Numbered from the stretch's first letter, positions 33,884 to 41,989 are shown. The stretch: DNA of 64,000 bases from JAFGCL01 sp964423835 (GCA_964423835.1 CAYRGJ010000003.1:62001-126000), one strand, 5' to 3'. Notes: generated by a model from the letters alone, not told the origin. Numbers and translations: made by a program.

Positions 33884-34521
33884 TGGACATCACCTGGCTG
33901 GGGCATTCGTGCTTTCGCATCAAGGTCAAGGATGTCTTTATCGTCACTGACCCCTTCGACGCCACCCTGAAGTACCCCTGGCCCGGGCCGGCGGCCGACA
34001 TAGTGACCATCAGCCATTCTCATCCAGGCCACAACAACCCCGCCGGCGTAGAGGGCAACCCCAGGGTGGTCAACCGCCCCGGAGAGTACGAGGTGAAGGG
34101 CGTTTTCATCATCGGGCTGCCTACCTTCCACGACGCGGCGCAGGGCGCCAACCGGGGACGGAACACGGCCTTCCTGATGGAGATGGAGGACCTGAGGGTC
34201 TGTCACCTGGGAGACCTGGGCCATGCCCTGTCCTCAAAGCAGATCGAGGACCTGGCCGGGGTCGACGTCCTGTTCGTGCCTGTGGGCGGCGTAACCACCA
34301 TAGACGCCAAAGGGGCCGCCGAGATCGTTCGCCTCCTCAACCCCAAGATCGTCATCCCCATGCACTACCACACCCAGGAGACCCCGTGGCTCGAGCCGCT
34401 GGAGAAGTTCACTGCCGGGATGGGGCTGAGGGAGGTGGTCCCCCAGCCGAAGCTCACAGTGACCCGGTCCAACCTGCCGACCGAGACCCGGGTCGTTGTC
34501 CTGGAGTGCTCCTCCAGGTAG
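33883..34521 (+). CDS. MBL-fold hydrolase-like protein with an altered metal motif
   Basis: This 212-residue protein has the metallo-beta-lactamase fold of the UPF0173/YtkL type: ITWLGHSCFRIKVKD, DIVTISHSHPGHNN, FHDAAQGANRGRNTAF, LGDLGHALS and IPMHYHT. The usual HxHxDH reads H45-S-H47-P-G49-H50, with Asp replaced by Gly. Other metal ligands are present in place. It may keep one metal ion or have lost hydrolysis. It is coupled to bioY by a one-base overlap. Its last nine codons are duplicated downstream. Confidence 0.8.
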   Translation: MDITWLGHSCFRIKVKDVFIVTDPFDATLKYPWPGPAADIVTISHSHPGHNNPAGVEGNPRVVNRPGEYEVKGVFIIGLPTFHDAAQGANRGRNTAFLMEMEDLRVCHLGDLGHALSSKQIEDLAGVDVLFVPVGGVTTIDAKGAAEIVRLLNPKIVIPMHYHTQETPWLEPLEKFTAGMGLREVVPQPKLTVTRSNLPTETRVVVLECSSR

Positions 34522-34604
34522 CTCTTCCGCTGCCACCCGTCCACCAGACCGGGTTCGTTGTCCTGGAGTGCTCCTCCAGGTAGCGCTTCCGCTGCCACCC
34601 GCCC
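34494..34604 (+). repeat. 62-bp period tandem duplication of the MBL gene's 3' end
   Basis: Copy 1 (34494-34542) contains the last codons (VVVLECSSR) and stop, plus 21 bases; copy 2 (34556-34604) repeats it with two mismatches in 49 bases. Each copy holds a CCTGGAG/CTCCAGG hairpin. Confidence 0.85.
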
Positions 34605-34644
34605 AAAGGAAAGGCGGAGCTTTCCTTTCCGGAAAGGCTCCGCC
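34605..34644 (-). terminator. Terminator of the rplJL transcript
   Basis: Leftward GGCGGAGCC...GGCTCCGCC-like stem (34613-34644, one bulged G) closes on a TTTCC/GGAAA inner stem and is followed by TTTCCTTT. Confidence 0.75.
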
Positions 34645-34680
34645 CGTATCGCGGGGTGAAATTCGTTGCTTTGAGCTACT

Positions 34681-35064
34681 CTACTTCAGCTCGGCCACGG
34701 CGCCCGCCGCGGTCAGCTTGGACATGACGTTGTTGGCCTCTTCCTTGGAGACGCCCTCCTTGACGGCCTTCGGCGCCGCCTCCACCAGCTCCTTGGCCTC
34801 CTTCAGGCCCAGGGTGGTGACCTCGCGGACGGCCTTGATCACATTGATCTTGTTGGCCCCGATCTCCTTGAGAATGACGGTGAAGGCTGTCTGCTCCTCC
34901 GCCGCCTCGGCCGGGCCGGCAGCCGCCGCGCCGCCAGCCGCCGGCGCGGCTACGGCCACCGCCGCCGCGCTGACGCCGAACTCCGTCTCCAGCGCCTTCA
35001 CCAGGTCGGAAAGCTCCAGGACCGTCATGCCCTTGATAGCTTCTATAATCTCATCCTTCGTCAT
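34681..35064 (-). CDS. rplL: Ribosomal protein bL12 (L7/L12)
   Basis: The 127-residue protein has the N-terminal dimerisation helices (IIEAIKGMTVLELSDLVKALE), an Ala-rich hinge (AAAVAVAAPAAGGAAAAG) and the C-terminal domain with ILKEIGANKINVIKAVREVT and GLKEAKELVEAAPK. It forms the ribosomal stalk that binds translation factors. Its ATG overlaps the rplJ stop by one base. Confidence 0.97.
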   Translation of the reverse strand: MTKDEIIEAIKGMTVLELSDLVKALETEFGVSAAAVAVAAPAAGGAAAAGPAEAAEEQTAFTVILKEIGANKINVIKAVREVTTLGLKEAKELVEAAPKAVKEGVSKEEANNVMSKLTAAGAVAELK

Positions 35065-35594
35065 TAGTTGGATCCTCCTTCCAGCTGTTGCTTTCTAGCC
35101 TCAAGTACACGCACCAGCCCGCTCAGGTTGGCGCTCAATACGGTTACCAGCATGTAGAGCGGGGACTTGATCTGCCCCACCACGCGGGCCACCATGATGT
35201 CTCGCGGCGGCATGGCCGCCAGCGCCCCGACCTCATCGGCCGTCAGCATCCGGTCCTGAAGGAACCCTCCCCTGATGCTCAGGGGGGGCTTGTTGGCCCG
35301 GATGTATTCCGTGAGCACCCTGGCAGCGGTGACCTCGTCGTCGTGGCCGAAGGCCACGGCCGAGGGACCGACCAGCAGATCCTTCAGGTGCTCCTTGCCG
35401 ACGTTCTTGGCCGCGATGGCAGCCAGGTTGTTCTTCACCACCCGGTACTCGATGCCGGACTCTTTGAGCTTCCGGCGCAGCTTGCTCATCTCCGCCACGG
35501 TCATACCGCGGTAATCAGTGACCACGGCCACCCGGGACTCGGTGAGCACCTTCTCCGCCTTCTGGATCGCCTCTGGCTTCTTGTCTTTCTTCAT
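35064..35594 (-). CDS. rplJ: Ribosomal protein uL10
   Basis: The 176-residue protein has the rRNA-binding N-terminal domain (AVVTDYRGMTVAEMSKLRRK, then EYRVVKNNLAAIAA) and the C-terminal helix that carries L12 dimers. Start ATG 35594 was chosen over the longer frame, which runs through the leader hairpin. The upstream leader resembles an L10 leader and ends in a terminator-like hairpin. Confidence 0.96.
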   Translation of the reverse strand: MKKDKKPEAIQKAEKVLTESRVAVVTDYRGMTVAEMSKLRRKLKESGIEYRVVKNNLAAIAAKNVGKEHLKDLLVGPSAVAFGHDDEVTAARVLTEYIRANKPPLSIRGGFLQDRMLTADEVGALAAMPPRDIMVARVVGQIKSPLYMLVTVLSANLSGLVRVLEARKQQLEGGSN

Positions 35595-35782
35595 CCTTCT
35601 TCCCCTGCAACCCCCTCTCGTACAAAGAATGGGCCCCGGAGCATGCTGCCCCGGGGCCCACAACCAAACGCCATATTGGTCATGTCGCCTCGGCAGGCAG
35701 CCTTTCTGCATTAAGCCGATCAGGTCTCAGGCATCGGAGGCACGGGGATCCGATCGGCGCCTGCTGTCTTCAGCAACTCTAG
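35595..35782 (-). promoter_or_regulatory. L10 leader-like 5' region with terminator-like hairpin
   Basis: The leader contains a small GCTG/CAGC stem and a strong 10-bp hairpin, TGGGCCCCGG/CCGGGGCCCA (35660-35651 and 35639-35630), followed by TTCTTTG. In many bacteria, L10-L12 bind the rplJ leader and control its expression. The placement fits, but the L10-binding kink-turn was not confirmed. Confidence 0.55.
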
Positions 35783-35812
35783 ATTGTATCACAAACCGGG
35801 AGCGAGTGTCCT
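35783..35812 (-). promoter_or_regulatory. Promoter of rplJ-rplL
   Basis: Leftward AGGACA, 18-base spacer, TACAAT (35788-35783), just after the thiolase gene's stop. This gives rplJL their own transcript. Confidence 0.55.
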
Positions 35813-35819
35813 GTCCTTC

Positions 35820-37034
35820 CTACCGGGACGGCGGCTCGCCGACGATGGTGATCCCGGCCACGAAATTGCCGGGGTGCCCGCCCTGGTTGTGCGACAGCCC
35901 CATCTTCAGGTCCTTGAGCTGCCGGCTGGAGTCCTCGGCCTTGCCCTGGAACTGCTTGTAGAACTCATACACTTCCCGTCCGCCGGACGCGCCCGCCGGA
36001 TGCCCGAAGGCCTTCAGGCCGCCGCTGATGTTGACCGGTATCTCGCCATTCTGCTCCCAGGCCCCGGACTCGATGTCCTCGCGGGCATGGCCCTTCTCGC
36101 ACAGGTGCATGGACTCGCAGGCGATCACTTCGGCGATGGAGAAGCAGTCGTGGACCTCGGCGATGGACAGCTCCTTGCGCGGATTCTTGATGCCGGCCAT
36201 CTCGTAGGCCTGGATGGCCGCGGCCTCCGTCTCTTCCCAGACGGTGTAGCCGTAGTTGGTCCTCTCCTTGCCCCAGCCGGGCCCGCAGGCTATGGCTGAA
36301 GCCTTGATGGTGACGTAGTCGCCCTTGGGGCGGTAGCGCTTGGCGTCCTCGGTGCGGCACAGGATGGCGGCCGAGGCCCCGTCGCAGATGCCGCAGCAGT
36401 CGAACAGGCCCAGCGGCCAGGCGATGATGGGAGCATTCATGACCTGCTCTACGGTGATCCGGTTGCGCAGCATGGCCTTGGGGTTGCGGGAGCCGTTGTA
36501 GTGGGACTTGACCGATATCTTGGCCAGCATCTTCTTGCCTTCGTCTGGCGAAAGCCCGTACGTCGAGAAGTACTTGGTGGCTGCCAGGGCATACCGGCCC
36601 ACTGCCCCGCCCACCTCGGGGGCGGCGCCGTATACCGGGTGCCATTTACCCGGCCAGGCCTGGCCGATGCCGCCGAATCCGGCGTCCTTCATCTTCTCGA
36701 AGCCCACCGCCAGGACCAGGTCATAGGTCTTGGAGGCCAGGGCCAGGGCCGCTCCCCGGAGGACCTCGGCGCCGGTGCCGCAGGCGTTCTCCACCCGGGT
36801 CACCGGAATGAACTGAAGCTGCAGGGCGCTGGAGAGAATGATCCCGGTCATGGCGTTGTCCTGCACGGTGTACCCTACCCAGGCCGCCTGCATGTCCTTG
36901 GCTGTCACACCGGCATCGGTGAAAGCCTCGTCGGACGCCTCGACTATGAGGTCGACAATGTCCTTATCCCAGAACTCGCCAAAGGGGGTGCACCCCATGC
37001 CGACTATGGCGACTTTGTCCTTCAAGCTTTCCAT
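35820..37034 (-). CDS. Thiolase (archaeal/SCP-x type acetyl-CoA acyltransferase)
   Basis: The 404-residue protein has thiolase landmarks: VAIVGMGCTPFGEF at the start, the nucleophile Cys in VENACGTGAEVLRGA, the helper block VHDCFSIAEVIACE (Asp/His), and GGLKAFGHPAGASG with the catalytic His, then SHNQGGHPGNF. It is the archaeal-type thiolase usually encoded beside HMG-CoA-synthase-like and DUF35 proteins, in which the three form a channeling complex. It sits 12 bases downstream of such a gene here. The reaction is likely acyl-CoA plus acetyl-CoA condensation or thiolysis; substrate unknown. Confidence 0.9.
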   Translation of the reverse strand: MESLKDKVAIVGMGCTPFGEFWDKDIVDLIVEASDEAFTDAGVTAKDMQAAWVGYTVQDNAMTGIILSSALQLQFIPVTRVENACGTGAEVLRGAALALASKTYDLVLAVGFEKMKDAGFGGIGQAWPGKWHPVYGAAPEVGGAVGRYALAATKYFSTYGLSPDEGKKMLAKISVKSHYNGSRNPKAMLRNRITVEQVMNAPIIAWPLGLFDCCGICDGASAAILCRTEDAKRYRPKGDYVTIKASAIACGPGWGKERTNYGYTVWEETEAAAIQAYEMAGIKNPRKELSIAEVHDCFSIAEVIACESMHLCEKGHAREDIESGAWEQNGEIPVNISGGLKAFGHPAGASGGREVYEFYKQFQGKAEDSSRQLKDLKMGLSHNQGGHPGNFVAGITIVGEPPSR

Positions 37035-37046
37035 CGTTTTCTCTCC

Positions 37047-38489
37047 TTAGCACCTAATTGGGCGAACCCGCCAGAAGTAGTTGTACAGGCCCGAGCCCTC
37101 CAGGGGCAGGTTCTCGGAAGGGCCCATCTGGATGCGGAAGGTCATCTCCACCGGCATGCCCACGGTTATCTTGCTGGTGTCCCGGTCCGTCATGACGCTG
37201 TAGAACCGACCGCCCTCATCGAGGTCGACCACGGTGAACACCTTGGGCAGGACGATCTCCTGGGCCCGCTGGTCCATGCTGAAGGTGAAGACCTTGCCGG
37301 TCTTGTCCGAAAGGCGTATGGGATCGAAGTTGTCCTTGGCCTGGCAGTGGATGCAGATCCTCTGCCGGGGGTACTGCACGTTCTTGCAGGAGCGGCACAC
37401 CTGGCCGTACAGGCCGTAGATCATCTTTCTCTCGCGCCAGAGCACCGGCAGCGAGGAGCGCCGCGCCCCGCGGCGCGGGGACTCCCACTCCATGAGCTCG
37501 CGGATCTCGACGTACTTGCCGTAGTTCGGCAGCATCATCTTGGAGGCCACGTGGCGCTTGATGCCCCGGCGGTCCCTGACCTTCTCGATCTGGTCCGTGA
37601 CCTTGAACAGGAAGGCATCGGCCCCATCGCCGTAGGTGGCGAAGAGGATGCGGTCCCCGGGCTTGGCCTCCTCCAGGGCCGCCACCAAAATCATGGGCGC
37701 CAGTGCGGTGCCGGTGTTGCCCACCGTGTCCAGCAGCGGGTTCTGCACCTGCGTCTTGGGGTCCAGCTTCATGGCGGTGGCGATGGCCTGGTGCGTCCTG
37801 GCATCGGTGGCATAGAAGGCCGCCCTGGTGACGTCCTTGGGCGTGAGCTTGAGCTTCTTGAGCAGGCCGGCCACGGCCTGGGGAATCATCTTCATATACC
37901 CTTCATCCCGGAGGAAGCGCTCCTCCGTGGTCTGAACGTAGGTGTCCCCGGGCTTCCGCCACACATCGAGGAACTCGGCGCTCAGGTGGTAGCTGCCCTC
38001 CAGCTCTGCCGCCACGTCCTTGTCGCCCATGAGAAAGGCCGCCGCCCCGTCGCCGAACTGCATCTCGAAGTCGGAGTTGGGGGGCGGTATCCGGCGCTCG
38101 GACGCGGCCATCACTACCTTCTTGGCGCTGCCGGCGCCCACCGCATCCGCCGCCGCCCGCATGGCCGACCCGGCGCCTCGCAGCGAGTGCGCCACGTCGA
38201 AGGTCAGGATGTCCTCGCGGAGGTCGGCCGCCGCCCGGATGATGCTGGCCGCCTGCTTCTCAATGTACGGCGGGGAGTCCGTGGCGAAGTAGAGACCGTC
38301 CACCTGCTGGCGATCGATGTTGTGCAGGCAGTCGATGACGGCCTCGACGCCCATGGTGATGCTGTCCTCGTCGGCGTTGGCAATGGCCCTCTCGCCCTTG
38401 CCGGCGCCCTTGCCCCACATCTGCCCGATGGCCTCGCGGCTCAGCCTGTAGATGGGAACATAAGCCCCGTATGACACTATGCCTACCAT
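37047..38489 (-). CDS. HMG-CoA-synthase-like protein fused to a DUF35 OB-fold domain
   Basis: Residues 1-~330 resemble archaeal HMG-CoA synthase (thiolase fold: GIVSYGAYVPIYRLSREAI, MGVEAVIDCLHNIDRQQVDG, FGDGAAAFLMGD, NTGTALAPMILVAAL). Where active synthases have a catalytic Cys (ACxxGT-like), this one has AHSLRGAGSAM, with no Cys. Residues ~350-480 form a DUF35 rubredoxin-like zinc ribbon (CRSCKNVQYPRQRICIHC) plus OB-fold (GKVFTFSMDQ). In archaea, DUF35 is normally a separate chain that bridges thiolase and synthase and helps CoA exchange; here it is fused. A thiolase follows. Start ATG 38489 after GGAGGACAAG. A full HMG-CoA synthase is unlikely; acyl-CoA carrier, non-catalytic or altered chemistry possible. 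Confidence 0.85.
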   Translation of the reverse strand: MVGIVSYGAYVPIYRLSREAIGQMWGKGAGKGERAIANADEDSITMGVEAVIDCLHNIDRQQVDGLYFATDSPPYIEKQAASIIRAAADLREDILTFDVAHSLRGAGSAMRAAADAVGAGSAKKVVMAASERRIPPPNSDFEMQFGDGAAAFLMGDKDVAAELEGSYHLSAEFLDVWRKPGDTYVQTTEERFLRDEGYMKMIPQAVAGLLKKLKLTPKDVTRAAFYATDARTHQAIATAMKLDPKTQVQNPLLDTVGNTGTALAPMILVAALEEAKPGDRILFATYGDGADAFLFKVTDQIEKVRDRRGIKRHVASKMMLPNYGKYVEIRELMEWESPRRGARRSSLPVLWRERKMIYGLYGQVCRSCKNVQYPRQRICIHCQAKDNFDPIRLSDKTGKVFTFSMDQRAQEIVLPKVFTVVDLDEGGRFYSVMTDRDTSKITVGMPVEMTFRIQMGPSENLPLEGSGLYNYFWRVRPIRC

Positions 38490-38582
38490 AATCTTGTCCT
38501 CCCTAGCGAATATAACGCACCTTGCGGCTGCAACGCGTTGATGGGCGTCAGGCCCCACGGGTCTGGACCGCTGCGGGAAGCT

Positions 38583-39290
38583 CTAGGCTGCCGCCCCGAC
38601 TGCCCGAAGGTCCAGCGGGATCCCGGGCCCCATTGAGGTGCTGATAGTGGCGCTCTTGATGTACTGCCCCTTGGCCCCGCTCGGCTTCGCTCTCACCACG
38701 GCCTCAATGGCCGCCGCCAGGTTCTCTTCCAGCTGCTTCTGCTCGAAGCTGGCCTTGCCTACCGGCATGTGCACGTTCCCGGTGCGGTCCAGCCTGAACT
38801 CCGACCGTCCCTTGCGAGAATCCCGGATCACGCGCGGCAGGTCAGCCTGGCCCACCACGGTGCCCAGCTTGGGGTTGGGCATCAGGCCCTTTCGGCCCAG
38901 GATCTTGCCCAGCTTGCCGATCTTGCCCATCATCTCCGGAGTGGCCACGGCCACGTCGAACTCCAGCCACCCCTCTTCGATCTTCTTGATGAAGTCCTCG
39001 GCCCCGACGCTGTCCGCCCCGGCCTCCTCGGCTATCTTGGCGGCCTCGCCCTGGGCGAAGACGAGCACCCGGATCTTCTTGCCCAGGCCATGCGGCAGAA
39101 GGGCGATGCCCCGTATCTGCTGGTCCGCGGCCCGCTGGTCCAGGTTCATGCGGAAATGGAGCTCCACCGTCTGATCGAACTTGACGTATGAGGTCTTCTT
39201 TGCCAGATCGACGGCCTCCGCCAGGCCATAGCTCTTCTTGGGGTCAATCAGCTTTACAGCTTCCTGGTACTTCTTACCATGACTGGTCAT
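38583..39290 (-). CDS. rplA: Ribosomal protein uL1
   Basis: The 235-residue protein forms the L1 stalk and can repress its own mRNA. Blocks: VKFDQTVELHFRMNLDQRAA, VLVFAQGEAAKIAEEAGAD, LGRKGLMPNPKLGTV and the C-terminal STSMGPGIPLDL. Normal length. It follows rplK after three bases. Confidence 0.97.
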   Translation of the reverse strand: MTSHGKKYQEAVKLIDPKKSYGLAEAVDLAKKTSYVKFDQTVELHFRMNLDQRAADQQIRGIALLPHGLGKKIRVLVFAQGEAAKIAEEAGADSVGAEDFIKKIEEGWLEFDVAVATPEMMGKIGKLGKILGRKGLMPNPKLGTVVGQADLPRVIRDSRKGRSEFRLDRTGNVHMPVGKASFEQKQLEENLAAAIEAVVRAKPSGAKGQYIKSATISTSMGPGIPLDLRAVGAAA

Positions 39291-39293
39291 AGA

Positions 39294-39716
39294 TCACTCT
39301 ACCTCGATTCCCATGCTGCGCGCCGTGCCCTCGACCATCCTGGTAGCCGATTCCACATCAGTGGCGTTCAGGTCCTTCATCTTGACCTTAGCGATCTCGC
39401 GCAGCTTGTCACGGGACAGCTTGCCCAGGGGCTTGCTCCTGGGCGCCCCACTGCCGGCCTCGACCCCCATGGCCTTCCTCAGCAGGTCCGCCGCCGGAGG
39501 CGTTTTAAGGATGAAGGTGAACGTCCGGTCCTCGTAGACGGTAATCTCTGCAGGGATGACGGTCCCCTCCTGGGCGCCCGTGCGGTCGTTGTACTCCTTG
39601 CAGAAGGCCATGATGTTGACCCCATGTTGCCCCAGTGCCGGGCCTATCGGGGGCGCCGGCGTGGCCTTGCCCGCCGCCAGCGCGATTCTGACGATTGCCT
39701 TTACTTTCTTGGCCAT
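39294..39716 (-). CDS. rplK: Ribosomal protein uL11
   Basis: The 140-residue protein has ALAAGKATPAPPIGPALGQHG, the conserved Pro-rich loop of the N-terminal domain, and a C-terminal rRNA-binding part ending RSMGIEVE. It binds the GTPase-associated center of 23S rRNA. Two bases separate it from nusG. Confidence 0.97.
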   Translation of the reverse strand: MAKKVKAIVRIALAAGKATPAPPIGPALGQHGVNIMAFCKEYNDRTGAQEGTVIPAEITVYEDRTFTFILKTPPAADLLRKAMGVEAGSGAPRSKPLGKLSRDKLREIAKVKMKDLNATDVESATRMVEGTARSMGIEVE

Positions 39717-39718
39717 CT

Positions 39719-40267
39719 CTATAGCTTCTCTATCTGTAGAAAATCAAGCTCGACGGGCGTCTCGCGCCCAAAGAATGAAACCAGCACCTTCACCTTCCCC
39801 TTCTCGGGATTGATCTCATCAATCACGCCGGCGAAATCTAGGAACGGCCCGTCGACAATGCGGACGCTCTGGCCCTTGGACAGGCCGACCTTCACCTGCG
39901 GCGCGCCGGCCTTGACCCGGTCCAGAATGGCATCGACCTCCTGCTGCTCCAGGGCCGCCGGAATGAGCTTCCCCTGCTCATCCTGCGTGCTCACGAAGCT
40001 GGTCACCCCCGGGGTGTTCCTCACAATGGCCCAGTTCCTGTCGCTCATCTGCATCTGGACCAGGACGTAGCCCGGGAACAGCTTCTTGGATATGGTCCGC
40101 CTCTGGCCTTCCTTTATCTCAATCTCCTCGATGTTCGGGACCAGAACATCGAATATCTCCCCCTCCGCGGCCATGGACTTGATGCGTTGCCGCAGGTTCA
40201 CCTCAACCTGGTTTTCGTGCCCGGTATAGGTGTGCACCATGTACCACTTCTTGTCCTTATCTTCCAT
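39719..40267 (-). CDS. nusG: Transcription termination/antitermination protein NusG
   Basis: The 182-residue protein has the NGN domain (KWYMVHTYTGHENQVEVNLR, KLFPGYVLVQMQM, VRNTPGVTSFVS) and the KOW domain (GQSVRIVDGPFLDFAGVIDE). NusG couples RNA polymerase to Rho or ribosomes. Follows secE by six bases. Confidence 0.97.
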   Translation of the reverse strand: MEDKDKKWYMVHTYTGHENQVEVNLRQRIKSMAAEGEIFDVLVPNIEEIEIKEGQRRTISKKLFPGYVLVQMQMSDRNWAIVRNTPGVTSFVSTQDEQGKLIPAALEQQEVDAILDRVKAGAPQVKVGLSKGQSVRIVDGPFLDFAGVIDEINPEKGKVKVLVSFFGRETPVELDFLQIEKL

Positions 40268-40273
40268 GGTCCA

Positions 40274-40492
40274 TCACTTCAAAAAGACGTCCTGGACCAG
40301 GCGGCCGAAGCCGTAGTCCAGCAACGCCAGTATCACGCCTATCACCGCGCACACGACCAGCACCATCAACGTCAATCTGAAGGCCTCCTCCCGAGTGGGC
40401 CAGGTCACCTTCTTCAGCTCTGCGACGACATCCCCGACGAACCTGAACCTGGGGAGCCGCCCCTTGATGGTGCTGACCTTCTTGGAGACCAC
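40274..40492 (-). CDS. secE: Preprotein translocase subunit SecE
   Basis: The 72-residue protein has the cytoplasmic amphipathic helix with AELKKVTWPTREEA and one transmembrane helix (LMVLVVCAVIGVILALLDYG). It clamps SecY in the membrane. Its GTG start overlaps the rpmG stop by one base (TAGTG). Confidence 0.96.
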   Translation of the reverse strand: MVSKKVSTIKGRLPRFRFVGDVVAELKKVTWPTREEAFRLTLMVLVVCAVIGVILALLDYGFGRLVQDVFLK

Positions 40493-40659
40493 TATTTGGT
40501 CTCCTTGTGCAGGGTCTGGGCCCTGCAGCGAGGACAGAACTTCTTCAGCTCCAGGCGCTGAGAGTCATTCTTGCGGTTCTTGCTGGTAGTGTATGTCCTT
40601 TCCTTGCATTGGGTACAAGCCAGGTAGATTGTGCCCCTTACGTCAGCTTTCTTGGCCAC
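40492..40659 (-). CDS. rpmG: Ribosomal protein bL33
   Basis: The 55-residue protein, translated from GTG 40659, reads AKKADVRGTIYLACTQC and ends FCPRCRAQTLHKETK. Two CxxC pairs (residues 15/18 and 42/45) form the zinc ribbon of the Cys+ form of L33. It lies between tuf and secE, where it occurs in many bacteria. At this length it is easily missed. Confidence 0.95.
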   Translation of the reverse strand: MAKKADVRGTIYLACTQCKERTYTTSKNRKNDSQRLELKKFCPRCRAQTLHKETK

Positions 40660-40668
40660 TTACCATCC

Positions 40669-41868
40669 CTACTCAATGATCTTGGTGATTACCCCGGAGC
40701 CCACGGTGCGGCCGCCCTCCCTGATGGCGAACCGCAGCCCCGCGTCCATGGCCACGGGAGTAATCAGCTTGATCTTCATCTTCACGTTGTCGCCCGGCAT
40801 GGCCATCTCCACGCCCTCCGGCAGCTCAATGGAGCCCGTCACATCGGTGGTGCGGATGTAGAACTGGGGCTTGTAGCCATTGAAGAACGGGGTGTGCCGG
40901 CCGCCCTCTTCCTTGCTCAGGATGTAGACCTCGGTCTCGGCGGAGGTATGGGGCGTGATGGACCCGGGCGCCGCCAGCACCTGGCCGCGCTGTATGTCAT
41001 CTCGCTCCGCACCGCGCAGCAGCACGCCCACGGCATCGCCGGGCTCCGCGTAGTCCAGCGTCTTGTGGAACATCTCCAGGCTGGTGGCCACGATCTTCTT
41101 GGTGGGCCCCAGGCCGACGATCTCGATTTCGTCGCCGGGCTTGATGGTGCCCCGCTCAACACGGCCGGTGGGCACAGTGCCCCGGCCCTTGATGCTGAAC
41201 ACGTCCTCGACGGCCATGAGGAAGGGCTTGTCCTTGTCCCTCTTTGGCTCCGGGATGTAGCTGTCCACAGAGTCCATCAGCGTCCAGATGGGGCCGCACC
41301 ACTGGCAGTCCCTCTTGCCGCAGCCGCACTCGCCGGCCTTCAGCCCGCTCACCCTGGTGATGGGGGTCTTGTCGCCGGGGAACTGGTACTTGCTCAGCAG
41401 CTCCCTTACCTCCAGCTCCACCAGGTCCAGCAGCTCCGGGTCCTCCATCATGTCCACCTTGTTCAGGGCCACCAGGATGTAGGGCACCTGCACCTGGCGG
41501 GCCAGCAGGATGTGCTCCCGGGTCTGCGGCATGGGGCCGTCAAAGGCGCTGACCACCAGGATGGCGCCGTCCATCTGGGCGGCGCCGGTGATCATATTCT
41601 TGATGTAGTCGGCATGGCCGGGGCAGTCGACATGGGCGTAATGGCGCTTGTCAGTCTCGTACTCGATATGGGCGATCTGGATGGTCAGGCCCCGGGCCTT
41701 CTCTTCGGGGGCGTTGTCGATGGCGTCATAAGCGCGAAACTGGGCCTTGCCCTGGGTGGCCAGGACCCTGGTGATGGCCGACGTCAAAGTCGTCTTGCCG
41801 TGGTCCACGTGACCGATGGTGCCGATATTGACATGGGGCTTGGTGCGCTCGTACTTCTTCTTCGCCAT
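40669..41868 (-). CDS. tuf: Elongation factor Tu with inserted cysteine cluster
   Basis: The 399-residue GTPase carries GHVDHGKTT (P-loop), a switch I region PEEKARGLTI, DCPGHADYIKNMITGA (switch II), NKVDM and the three-domain layout with normal ending ITKIIE. Domain 1 has an unusual Cys-rich stretch at its end, C181-x-C183-x4-C188-x2-C191, in place of the Asp/Glu-rich loop found in E. coli; this could bind a metal. It is first in the leftward tRNA-tuf-rpmG-secE-nusG cluster. It delivers aminoacyl-tRNA to the ribosome. Confidence 0.97.
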   Translation of the reverse strand: MAKKKYERTKPHVNIGTIGHVDHGKTTLTSAITRVLATQGKAQFRAYDAIDNAPEEKARGLTIQIAHIEYETDKRHYAHVDCPGHADYIKNMITGAAQMDGAILVVSAFDGPMPQTREHILLARQVQVPYILVALNKVDMMEDPELLDLVELEVRELLSKYQFPGDKTPITRVSGLKAGECGCGKRDCQWCGPIWTLMDSVDSYIPEPKRDKDKPFLMAVEDVFSIKGRGTVPTGRVERGTIKPGDEIEIVGLGPTKKIVATSLEMFHKTLDYAEPGDAVGVLLRGAERDDIQRGQVLAAPGSITPHTSAETEVYILSKEEGGRHTPFFNGYKPQFYIRTTDVTGSIELPEGVEMAMPGDNVKMKIKLITPVAMDAGLRFAIREGGRTVGSGVITKIIE

Positions 41869-41889
41869 TTATACGCCTCCTCTTATCTG

Positions 41890-41962
41890 AGCCCACAACC
41901 CGGTTCGAACGGGTGACCTCGCCCTTACCAAGGGCGTGCTCTACCTACTGAGCTATGTGGGC
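41890..41962 (-). tRNA. tRNA-Thr (GGT)
   Basis: Acceptor GCCCACA/TGTGGGC, anticodon stem CGCCC/GGGCG with loop TTGGTAA (GGT), T arm GTTCGAAC. CCA not encoded. It precedes tuf by 21 bases. Confidence 0.95.
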
Positions 41963-41989
41963 ACTCTCTCAATTCTAGCACAATTACAC

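Noticed and set aside
36501..38474. A 657-codon rightward open frame opposite the thiolase and synthase genes
   Set aside because: It spans the reverse of two clear genes and the gap between them, lacks domain likeness and is typical of high-GC antisense frames.
40507..41916. A 469-codon rightward frame opposite tuf and rpmG
   Set aside because: Antisense to EF-Tu; no promoter or ribosome-binding site and no recognisable domain.
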